Below are positions 56,993 through 64,000 of a stretch of 64,000 nt of DNA, in pieces. Each line of letters begins with the position of its first letter. Position 1 is the first letter of the stretch. The stretch is from contig NZ_JOEQ01000016.1 of assembly GCF_000721075.1 (NCBI RefSeq), positions 62,001-126,000 on the forward strand, given 5' to 3'. The DNA is from Streptosporangium amethystogenes (GTDB taxonomy: Bacteria > Actinomycetota > Actinomycetes > Streptosporangiales > Streptosporangiaceae). A program made the translations under genes and the position numbers. The notes beneath the pieces are model-generated. The model was not told the origin of the DNA and ran no database searches. It saw only the letters and a program-made list of their open reading frames with translations.

Positions 56993-57275
56993 TCGTGTTC
57001 CGTACCAGGGCACCTCCCGCAGATTGTCATGATCTGTCGGTGGAGGTAATCCGTTCCTTGGTCCGTGGCCCATTCAGCCACCGCCCTGGCCTTCGCTGAT
57101 CTCCCCTCCGCCAGGTTGGTCACGGCCCGGTTCGATCAGACTCCGGTCCTCTCCAGTGCGCTGTTCGGCTTGGCCGACGCGTACGACGCCCCGAGGCGGC
57201 TCCACGCCATCAGGCCGGCGCTGGGCGCTAGTCGTTCACAAGTTCTACCCAAGCAGGCGTCAATAGATTTTGATC

Positions 57276-57599
57276 ATGAACCTTCGCATAGCATCCGCCA
57301 AGTCCCGGGCAGCCCTCGTCGTAGGTCTGCTCGCCGTCGTCATACGCGTGGGCGCGACCGCTACCCTGACGGTCAACGGGGAGTCCACCTGCAACCACAC
57401 CGACTTTGCGGGGATCGGTCTGGGTGGTGTCGCGGTGTTCATCGCCCTGCTGGCCGGGTGGGAGGCCGCCACCGGATTCACCGACTACCAACACCAGGTA
57501 CGCAAGGGCGTCACCTGGGGAGTGATCGCTCTCGCACTTCTTCTCGGCGCTGTCGGCCTGCTCAAGGGCTTCGCCGTCGTCATGAGCCCCTGCGGCTGA
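57276..57599 (+). CDS. Small membrane protein of unknown function
   Basis: A 107-residue protein. Three hydrophobic segments (~12-30, ~47-65, ~78-100), two Cys (STCNHTDF and the C-terminal PCG). No family recognised. ATG at 57276; a TTG lies 6 bases earlier. No clear ribosome site. Codon use is normal for the window, and competing frames have unlikely composition. Confidence 0.6.
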   Translation: MNLRIASAKSRAALVVGLLAVVIRVGATATLTVNGESTCNHTDFAGIGLGGVAVFIALLAGWEAATGFTDYQHQVRKGVTWGVIALALLLGAVGLLKGFAVVMSPCG

Positions 57600-57727
57600 A
57601 ATCCCTGGTGTCCCGATCTCCGGTGCGCGCCGTCAGAAGAGCGTTGCTGTGCACCACATGAGGCCAGGACCCAACGAGTCACATCACGAACAGGTCGCTC
57701 GTATACCGCAGGTTGACCGGCGGGGCA

Positions 57728-57958
57728 TCAAGAGCCGTGGGCCGGTGGAGCCGGTGGAATTTTCTGACCCCACCAACCCCAACGCTCCTCGTAGAAGACA
57801 CTCAGTAGGAGCCTGGTGCCCTCGCTGAGGGCGGGAAGGTCGCCCAGCCAATCGGGCAGAACGGTCAACCGGTTACCGCCCACACTGAGCCTGGTGAGGG
57901 CGGCGAGGTTCCCCAGCGACTCAGGTAGAGCGGTCAACCGGTTAGCCCCTAGGCAGAG
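57728..57958 (-). pseudogene. Leucine-rich-repeat protein fragment (3' end only)
   Basis: The last ~76 codons of a minus-strand gene with canonical LRR text (LGANRLTALPESLGNLAALT, LSVGGNRLTVLPDWLGDL) followed by a short C-terminal tail. Upstream of codon DLCLGANRL the frame continues but is the antisense of the ATPase fragment, not LRR. The 5' part and start of the gene are missing, cut within a repeat. Confidence 0.7.
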
Positions 57959-58264
57959 ATCGTGACGAACTCCGTCGTCCACTCCGACTCCGGACGGACA
58001 ACAGGCGGATCGCTGACGGTCTGCCTGGGCCTGGGCGGCGGCATGGTGCACGCCGAGGTCATCGACGACGGCTCGGCGACCAGCCTCCCCTTCGTCCGCG
58101 CGACCGACTTCGACAGCGACGGCGGACGCGGCCTGCTCCTGGTCGAGGCCATGGCCACCGCCTGGGGCACCCACCACGCCCCCGAAGCGGGCACCGCCGT
58201 CTGGTTCCACCTGCCAACCAACGAAACCAACAGAACCGACGGCCCCGGTTCCCTCTCCAGTTGA
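57953..58264 (+). pseudogene. Anti-sigma/HATPase_c_2-type ATPase fragment (lacks N-terminal part)
   Basis: The frame reads AEIVTNSVVHSDSG, the N-box of the RsbW-like serine/threonine ATPases, then VEVIDDGS-like AEVIDDGSATSLP and GRGLLLVEAMATAWGTHH, and stops at 58264. Roughly 50-60 N-terminal residues expected before the N-box are missing; an in-frame stop (57950-57952) lies directly upstream. A GTG at 57962 could start it but would omit part of the N box. It is therefore more likely a gene remnant than a working protein. Confidence 0.7.
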
Positions 58265-58819
58265 CCCATCTGACCCATCTGGCCGAAGTCCCTCGCCCGA
58301 GGCGTGCCCCTCCCTCCGGTCACAGTGGCGGTCCGAGTCGCGGTGTGCCCCATCAGACGATCACACTCGCCCCTGAGCCAAGCCTGACCGGCAACGACAA
58401 GCCGCAGCAAGCGCGGCAAGCCGGTCGGCGACGGCAGGCCACGACGGGCCCGGTGAGCTACGGCGAGTCCCCTGCGCTCCTTCCCGCACCGTTGCTTCAG
58501 CTACGGCGATGGCCTCAGAACGACCCCCGTACGGATTGCTTCAGCGTCGAAGAGCCCGATGGGCGGCCCGCGAGGAAGCGACTACGGCCCGCAGGGCGTA
58601 CGGAGAAGAAGGGGGTGCGGAGGTGGGTGGGTTTATAAGAATTCGCGACCACCGCGCCCGCCAGGCCGAAGACCTGACCCCCAGACCCGCCACCAACGAC
58701 GGCCGCCCGGAGCACCCATCCACCGGAGCGCGAACACACACCCCGCCAGAGAAACACGTCGAGAGAACCCGACCCCTCATCGAGCACGCGGGAACCCCCG
58801 CGACGATCCACCCGGAAAA
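58265..58819. other. Intergenic region (555 bp) without a supported gene
   Basis: Just after the ATPase fragment there is a short direct repeat (TGACCCATC twice, near 58262-58280). Open frames on both strands have atypical composition (Arg/Pro-rich or very polar) and no recognisable domain. The region may be further decayed sequence linked to the scar at 57.95 kb. Confidence 0.45.
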
Positions 58820-60877
58820 TCAGATCATCACATGCGCGTCCGGATGCCCCACAAAAGAGAACTGCGCGTTACGAGTGAGCTTGATGTCGTCGGCCTGCCA
58901 GGTGTGCATGCCCGCGTCCCCACTGCGCCAGTAGACGAAGTTGAACCGGTCCGCGGAGTAGATCTTGACCCGGTCCTCCTTGAGCCGGCGGACCAGCCGG
59001 GTGTCCTCACCCCGGGTGACGTCCTCGAACCCGTAGTGCCGGAACATGTCCGCCTTACCGAGGAAGGTGCCACCCTGCACCAGGAAGGCGTAGCGGTGCT
59101 CCAGCCCCGGCAGGCGCAGCATCGTGGTGTTGCTGCCCTCGAAGTAGGCGTAGTGCGCGCCCTTGCCGACCAGCTCGGCGTCGGAGTAGTCGAAGGCGCG
59201 GGCCAGGTCCGACAGGTAGTGCTCGCCGTACAGGTTGTCGTCGTCCATCTTGGCGATCAGCTCGCCCTCCGCGGCGGCGATGCCCAGGTTGAGGCAGGCG
59301 CCCAGCGACAGTGACGAGTCGGCGGGCAGCACCACGACGTCGGTGATCCCGGCCATTCGCGCCTTGTCCGCCACCACGACGGGGTCGATGTCGAGCCCGT
59401 GCAGCACCATGACGAGCTGGACGGGGCGGTGGACCTGCTTGGCCACCGAGGAGATCGCGTGCTCGATCTGGGCGGCCCGGTTGGTGGGCAGCACCACCGA
59501 GATCGACCGGGTCCGCCGCTGTACCGGCTTGCCGAGCAGCTCCAGGATCTGGTCCACCCGGTGCGAGAACAGGTGCTTGTCGAAGACCTCGCGCATCGCC
59601 AGGTGCCCCTGGCGGGCGCGCAGCTCGGGGCTGTTGATCAGGTGCAGGACCTGGTTGTACGACTCCAGCTCGTCGCGGGCGATCGGGATCAGCGACCCGA
59701 AGGTCTCCTCGATGGCCCGCGACCAGCCCGAGACGATCGACGTCGAGCAGGCGGACAGCTCGAAGACCCGGCGGGCGCACATGGTCGGCGAGTCGAGCAC
59801 CGAGTTCACGTTGAGGAAGACCTTGTACATCTTGTACGCGGCCAGCATCTGGTCGTACGGGAGCTCGCCCACGATGTGCGGGACGTACTCGGCGGGCCAG
59901 GCGTACTTCTCGTCCACGGTCCCGTTGCGGGCGAAGATGTGCAGGCCGAGCTCGCGGATCGGGGCGAGGACGGTCTCCATCTGCTCGCGGCGCTCGGGAT
60001 GCTTGTCCCTGAAGTACATGCCGGCGAAGACCACGTCGTTCAGGCGGCCGCGCTTCTCCTGGATCGGGTTGTGCACCCGCGGCTGCGCGGCGAACTGCAG
60101 CACGTCGACCCGGTCGTGGCCCAGCACCTCGCGGTAGCGGGGGACCATGTCGCCGTCGCAGGTGAAGACGTAGTCGAACAGCTTGGCCGTGTCGATGAAG
60201 AAGTCGAAGTTCGGCGGGTCCTCCTTGTTCCAGAAGACCGTGGGGATCCCCTCGACGCGGCACCAGTCGATCAGGGCGAGCAGCTCGGGCTTGGGGGCGT
60301 TCGTCCCGGTCATCTGGTAGCGCCAGCGGCCCTGGTTGCCGTGCCAGGCCGACTCCACGAACAGCAGCTCGGGACGGCGCTCGGCGAAGATCTCCGGCCA
60401 GTCGCGGAGCCCGAACTCGATCTGGTCCCACTCGTACTTGAACGCCATCCGGGAGAAGTCGTCCAGGATGACCGCGACCTTCATGTCCGGACGGACGATC
60501 GGACCGGCCGGCCACTTGACCTGCGGTACGTCGACCACGGGCCCCTGTTGGTCGAGCTCGGCGACCACCTCGGCCACCGGACGGGGCGGCTTGGGGCCCT
60601 TGCGCGTCTGCATCGCGGAGCGCAGTTTGCCCGGCAGCGCGGTGACCCCCGACCCCTTGGCCGCGGTCAGCGCCTCGGCCACCCGGTACGGACGCTGCAC
60701 CTTGGTCGACTCCAGCTTCCACTGCGCGTAGTCGGCCTTCGCCTCGGCGATGGCGAGCCGCCGCTCAAGGTCCCGGACGCGCTCCTCGAAGCGCTCGACG
60801 ACCTTGCGCTCCTCGGGCAGCCAGTTGATCGGCCCAAGACGCTGGAACTTCGGCTCTTCGGGGGTCTCTTCGCTCAT
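58820..60877 (-). CDS. Two-domain glycosyltransferase: CgeB-like plus GT2
   Basis: A 685-residue protein. A short coiled coil (~25-55), then a CgeB/DUF3880-like domain (~125-450; LFVESAWHGNQGRWRYQMTG, GIPTVFWNKEDPPNFDFF, NVNSVLDSPTMCARRVFELS), then a GT-A family 2 domain (~462-680; SISVVLPTNRAAQIEHAISS, and the metal motif in AKMDDDNLYGEHYL). It probably transfers sugars onto a surface polysaccharide or glycoprotein. It lies 63 bases downstream of wecB on the same strand. Confidence 0.85.
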   Translation of the reverse strand: MSEETPEEPKFQRLGPINWLPEERKVVERFEERVRDLERRLAIAEAKADYAQWKLESTKVQRPYRVAEALTAAKGSGVTALPGKLRSAMQTRKGPKPPRPVAEVVAELDQQGPVVDVPQVKWPAGPIVRPDMKVAVILDDFSRMAFKYEWDQIEFGLRDWPEIFAERRPELLFVESAWHGNQGRWRYQMTGTNAPKPELLALIDWCRVEGIPTVFWNKEDPPNFDFFIDTAKLFDYVFTCDGDMVPRYREVLGHDRVDVLQFAAQPRVHNPIQEKRGRLNDVVFAGMYFRDKHPERREQMETVLAPIRELGLHIFARNGTVDEKYAWPAEYVPHIVGELPYDQMLAAYKMYKVFLNVNSVLDSPTMCARRVFELSACSTSIVSGWSRAIEETFGSLIPIARDELESYNQVLHLINSPELRARQGHLAMREVFDKHLFSHRVDQILELLGKPVQRRTRSISVVLPTNRAAQIEHAISSVAKQVHRPVQLVMVLHGLDIDPVVVADKARMAGITDVVVLPADSSLSLGACLNLGIAAAEGELIAKMDDDNLYGEHYLSDLARAFDYSDAELVGKGAHYAYFEGSNTTMLRLPGLEHRYAFLVQGGTFLGKADMFRHYGFEDVTRGEDTRLVRRLKEDRVKIYSADRFNFVYWRSGDAGMHTWQADDIKLTRNAQFSFVGHPDAHVMI

Positions 60878-60940
60878 GGGGGATCGCCTTTGTCCGGGGT
60901 CGTGCCAGGCTACGGCCTAAGCCGTGCCGAAATAGCCGTT

Positions 60941-62110
60941 TTAAAGTGATTTGGGCGGTACGGATTGCCCGGCCGGGGAGAGGTTGCCGCCGCGCAGCCA
61001 GCTCTCGATCACCCGGGCGATCCGGGGACCGGCCTTGCCGTCCCAGAGCGGGGGCAGCTCGCCGGAAGGCGTCGCCGCGCCGTCCGCCAGTGCCAGGTCG
61101 GCGGCGGCGGGCAGCTGCGCGGGGGTGACCAGCCGGTTGGTGCCGTGCGTGATGGTGATCGGCCGCTCGGTGTTGGGCCGCACGGTGAGGCAGGGAACGC
61201 CCAGCATGGTCGTCTCCTCCTGCACGCCGCCGGAGTCGGTGACGACCAGCGTCGCGCCCCGCACCAGCGACAGGAAGTCCACATAACCCAGCGGATCGAC
61301 GATGCGCAGGTTCTCGGTGTCCACCAGCCCGGCCTCGGCCAGGCGGGTCCGGCCGCGCGGGTGCAGCGGCACCACGACCGGGAGGCGCTCGCTCACCGAG
61401 AGCACCGCCTCGACCAGTTCCTTGGCGGAGGCGGGGTCGTCGACGTTGCCGGGACGGTGCAGGGTGGCCACCCCGTACCGCTCGGGAAGGCCGAGCCGGG
61501 AGCGGATCGGGGCCGGGTCGAGGTGGTCAAGCGCGGAGAACAAACTGTCGATCATCGGGTTGCCGACGAGGTGCACCCGGGCCGGGTCGACACCCTCGGC
61601 GGCCAGGTAGGAGAGCGCGTCGGGAGAGGTGGCGAAGAGGATGTCGGACAGCGCGTCGGTGACGACCCGGTTGACCTCCTCCGGCATCTCCCGGTCGAAG
61701 GAGCGCAGACCCGCCTCCACGTGCGCGGTCGGCACGTGGAGCTTGGCGCACACCAGGATCGCGGCCAGCGTCGAGTTCACGTCGCCATAGACGACGACCA
61801 GCGCCGGCCGCTGCTCAAGCACCACGTCCTCAAGGCCGACGAGCAGCGCCGCCGTCTGGCGGGCGTGCGAGCCGGAACCGACGGCCAGGTTGGCGATCGG
61901 CTCGGGGAGGCCGAGGTCGGCGAAGAACACGTCCGACATGAGCGCGTCGTAGTGCTGGCCGGTGTGGATGATGCCCTGCCGCACGCCCAGTTCGGCGAGC
62001 GCACGCACCACCGGAGCGGCCTTCACGAAGTTGGGCCGCGCGCCGAGCACGTGCAGGACAAGGGGATTATCGGGGCCCTGAGAAGCGCCCGGACCGGCAA
62101 AGTCCCTCAT
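60941..62110 (-). CDS. wecB: UDP-N-acetylglucosamine 2-epimerase, non-hydrolysing
   Basis: A 389-residue enzyme. LGARPNFVKAAPVVRAL, GQHYDALMSDVFF, VYGDVNSTLA, EAGLRSFDREMPEEVNR and DSGGVQEET are the family signatures. It converts UDP-GlcNAc to UDP-ManNAc for surface glycan or teichuronic-type polymers. It is divergent from the GT4 gene and upstream of the CgeB/GT2 gene, so it heads a minus-strand glycan operon. Confidence 0.93.
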   Translation of the reverse strand: MRDFAGPGASQGPDNPLVLHVLGARPNFVKAAPVVRALAELGVRQGIIHTGQHYDALMSDVFFADLGLPEPIANLAVGSGSHARQTAALLVGLEDVVLEQRPALVVVYGDVNSTLAAILVCAKLHVPTAHVEAGLRSFDREMPEEVNRVVTDALSDILFATSPDALSYLAAEGVDPARVHLVGNPMIDSLFSALDHLDPAPIRSRLGLPERYGVATLHRPGNVDDPASAKELVEAVLSVSERLPVVVPLHPRGRTRLAEAGLVDTENLRIVDPLGYVDFLSLVRGATLVVTDSGGVQEETTMLGVPCLTVRPNTERPITITHGTNRLVTPAQLPAAADLALADGAATPSGELPPLWDGKAGPRIARVIESWLRGGNLSPAGQSVPPKSL

Positions 62111-62166
62111 TGACCTCGCCTTTCATGCGGCAGTGGGGCAAACCTTGCCTATGGTACGGTCACCGC

Positions 62167-64000
62167 GTGGTATCCGATGCCAACAGGCCAGACTCCCCCT
62201 CGGTTCCCGCGAAGGTTCCCGCGAAGCCCTCGGCTCCCGCGAAACCCTCGGTGCCGGCGACACCCGCCACATCGGTGACGCCTCCGGCCGCCGGGACCTC
62301 CTCCGCTCCGGCCGCCGCGCCGGACGCGGAGCCGGTGGCGACCTCGGGCACGGCGACGACCCCGGAGACGGAAACGCTGTCCGGGCCGGAGACGACCTCG
62401 GCCGTGGAGCTGCCTCCGGCCGTGGAGGTGCCCACGGAGCCCGCCCCGCCGCCGAGTGCGGAGACGCCCCCGGTCGTGGAGACGCTTCCCGGTTCGGACA
62501 CGCCCCAGGCGTCGGCGACGCTCCCCGCTCCGGCGACGCCCCCGGACGGAGGGAAGGCCCATGCGGGGCCGGTGTCACAGGCTCCGATGTCGGCGAAGTC
62601 GGCCAGGGCCGGCCTGCGCGGGCTGATCAGGGGTTTCGTCCAGCATCCGGTGATCGTCTCCCGGGTCGTGGCGACAAAGGTCAAGTCCGACCCGGTACGC
62701 GTGGCGCAGGCAGCGGCCGAGACGCTCCCGTCGAGCGTCCGTCCCATCGTGGGCCGGTTCGCCTGGCCCGTCGCGCGGCGCGCCAAGATCGTCGTCCGCA
62801 AGCTCGGCATGCGCATGGTGAAGGGCCCGTGGACCGAGGCGAAGGAGCACTTCGACGCCGGCCGGATGAGCGAGGCCGCCTCGGTGCTCCAGGCCCACAC
62901 CCGCTACCCCTTCATCAAGCGCCGGGCCGCCTACTACGCCGGGGAACTGGCCTCGATCCAGCCGAACCCGATCCCGCCCAAGGCGAAGGTGATCGTGGGT
63001 GAGCGGTTCCACGGCCGGGTGCTGCACTGCGTGACCAACGCACTGCCGTACACGCAGGCCGGATACACGGTTCGCACGCACCGCATCGTCACCTCGCAGA
63101 AGGCCGCCGGGCTGGATCCGCACGTCGTGACCAGCTGGGGTTGGCCGATGATGCAGGGCCACGCCGACGCGACGCCGTACGAGGAGATCGACGGAATTCC
63201 CTACCACCGGCTGCTGCCGAGCGGCGAGGTGCCCTTCGAGAGCCAGGGGCGGATGATCCGTGGCGCCGGAGAGGTCACCGAGCTGGTCAGGACCCTGCGT
63301 CCGCAGGTGCTGCACGCCGCGACCGACCACCGCAACGGCTCGGTGGCGCTGGCGGTGCGCGAGCGGACCGGCACGCCGCTGGTCTACGAGGTCCGGGGCT
63401 TCCTGGAGGAGACCTGGGCCTCCCGCGACCCCAAGCGCATCGGCAGCCAGCGGCACGTGCTCCAGCGCGACCGCGAGGCGTTCATCATGCGCTCCGCCGA
63501 CGCGGTGGTCACGCTCGCCGAGACCATGGCAACCGAGATCGTCGAGCGCGGGGTGCCGAGAGAAAAGATCTACCTGGCGCCGAACGCGGTGGACGACTCG
63601 CTGCTCAGCGCCGAGTACGACGGTGCGGCGTTCCGCGCCGCCTACGGTATCGAGCCCGGCGACATCGTCATGGGTTCGGTGTCGAGCATCGTGGCCTACG
63701 AGGGTTTCGCCACCATGATCAACGCCGCCGCGCTGCTGCGGGACGAGGGCGCGCCGGTCAAGATGCTGCTCGTCGGCGACGGCGTGGAGCGGGCGGCACT
63801 GCTGGAGCAGGTCGAGGAACTGGGGCTCGGCGACATCGCCATCATGCCGGGACGGGTCGGTCCCGACGAGGCGCTGCAGGCCCAGTCGGCGATCGACATC
63901 TTCGTCTGTCCCCGAGAGGACCTGCGCGTCTGCCGGCTTGTCACGCCGTTGAAACCGGTCGAGGCGATGGCTCTCGGCAAACCGGTCGTGCTGAGCGATC
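62167..64000 (+). CDS. GT4-family glycosyltransferase with long Pro/Thr/Ala-rich N-terminus (partial, cut by window end)
   Basis: At least 611 codons from GTG 62167 to the window edge. Residues ~5-135 are low-complexity Pro/Ala/Thr/Glu (PAKPSAPAKPSVPATPATS and similar). A helical region follows (~140-275), then a GT-B glycosyltransferase: HCVTNALPYTQAGYTVRTHR, DPHVVTSWGWPM, VLHAATDHRNGS, LAPNAVDDSLLS, and EAMALGKPVVLSD at the end (donor-binding Glu). The GTG start has no evident ribosome site; a TTGCC and TATGGT just upstream hint at a leaderless transcript. Divergent from wecB and part of the same glycan locus. Confidence 0.85.
   Translation, partial: MVSDANRPDSPSVPAKVPAKPSAPAKPSVPATPATSVTPPAAGTSSAPAAAPDAEPVATSGTATTPETETLSGPETTSAVELPPAVEVPTEPAPPPSAETPPVVETLPGSDTPQASATLPAPATPPDGGKAHAGPVSQAPMSAKSARAGLRGLIRGFVQHPVIVSRVVATKVKSDPVRVAQAAAETLPSSVRPIVGRFAWPVARRAKIVVRKLGMRMVKGPWTEAKEHFDAGRMSEAASVLQAHTRYPFIKRRAAYYAGELASIQPNPIPPKAKVIVGERFHGRVLHCVTNALPYTQAGYTVRTHRIVTSQKAAGLDPHVVTSWGWPMMQGHADATPYEEIDGIPYHRLLPSGEVPFESQGRMIRGAGEVTELVRTLRPQVLHAATDHRNGSVALAVRERTGTPLVYEVRGFLEETWASRDPKRIGSQRHVLQRDREAFIMRSADAVVTLAETMATEIVERGVPREKIYLAPNAVDDSLLSAEYDGAAFRAAYGIEPGDIVMGSVSSIVAYEGFATMINAAALLRDEGAPVKMLLVGDGVERAALLEQVEELGLGDIAIMPGRVGPDEALQAQSAIDIFVCPREDLRVCRLVTPLKPVEAMALGKPVVLSD

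Noticed and set aside
57065..57661. A 198-codon plus-strand frame overlapping the small membrane protein
   Set aside because: Its second half is an Arg-rich shadow of the membrane-protein gene in another frame; there is no domain.
58515..58811. A 98-codon minus-strand frame between the ATPase fragment and the glycosyltransferase
   Set aside because: Composition is atypical, there is no domain or ribosome site, and it lies in a region that looks decayed.

Overview
The window is GC-rich DNA with strong codon-position bias, many GTG/TTG starts and tightly overlapping ATGA gene junctions. It carries two 'conservon' signalling operons, a CpnT-like N-terminal domain on a giant protein, an nSTAND/WD40 protein and an actinobacterial-style xylose operon. 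Together these point to a filamentous actinobacterium, most plausibly Streptosporangiales (Streptosporangium/Nonomuraea-like); that placement is inference. No rRNA, tRNA, CRISPR array, insertion sequence or integrase was found.

Layout. 0-11.1 kb: a 3,301-residue secreted-toxin-like protein (CpnT/WXG100-like N-terminus, long Pro/Thr linker, six Gly/Ser-rich modules, a degenerate and an intact copy of an HExxH module), followed by two small overlapping genes that are paralogues of each other and may be cognate (immunity or chaperone) proteins. 11.7-15.5 kb: HTH + nSTAND NTPase + transmembrane segment + 14 WD40 repeats. 15.5-18.8 kb: an in-frame fusion of a GH1 beta-glucosidase to a LacI repressor, and a TetR regulator. 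18.9-21.5 kb: a histidine kinase / response regulator / DUF4097-like protein operon. 21.7-26.8 kb: MFS exporter, SDR, asparaginase, and a divergent VOC/MarR pair, separated by strong hairpin terminators and palindromic operators.

27.0-36.3 kb is a peptide-use locus: M20 peptidase, TetR repressor, a five-gene oligopeptide ABC transporter and an S9 peptidase. One operator, TAGTCA-N7-TGACTA, sits both upstream of the M20 gene and in the divergent tetR/ABC promoter region, which defines a local regulon. 36.3-39.2 kb: a haloacetate-dehalogenase-like hydrolase, a tartrate/D-malate-type dehydrogenase and a LysR regulator. 39.3-43.1 kb: ROK repressor divergent from xylA-xylB. 43.2 kb: a DUF998-like membrane protein.

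44.0-51.0 kb holds two convergent conservons: A-B-C on the plus strand and A-B-C-D on the minus strand, so only one small GTPase serves two histidine-kinase-like units. 51.2-57.6 kb: SDR, a Tat-exported spermidine-dehydrogenase-like flavoenzyme, a small protein plus SPFH/flotillin pair, a GlsB/YeaQ-type membrane protein and a small membrane protein. 57.7-58.3 kb is a scar where a leucine-rich-repeat gene fragment and an anti-sigma-type ATPase fragment meet head to head. 58.8-64.0 kb is a surface-glycan locus: CgeB/GT2 glycosyltransferase, WecB-type epimerase, and a GT4 glycosyltransferase cut by the window end.
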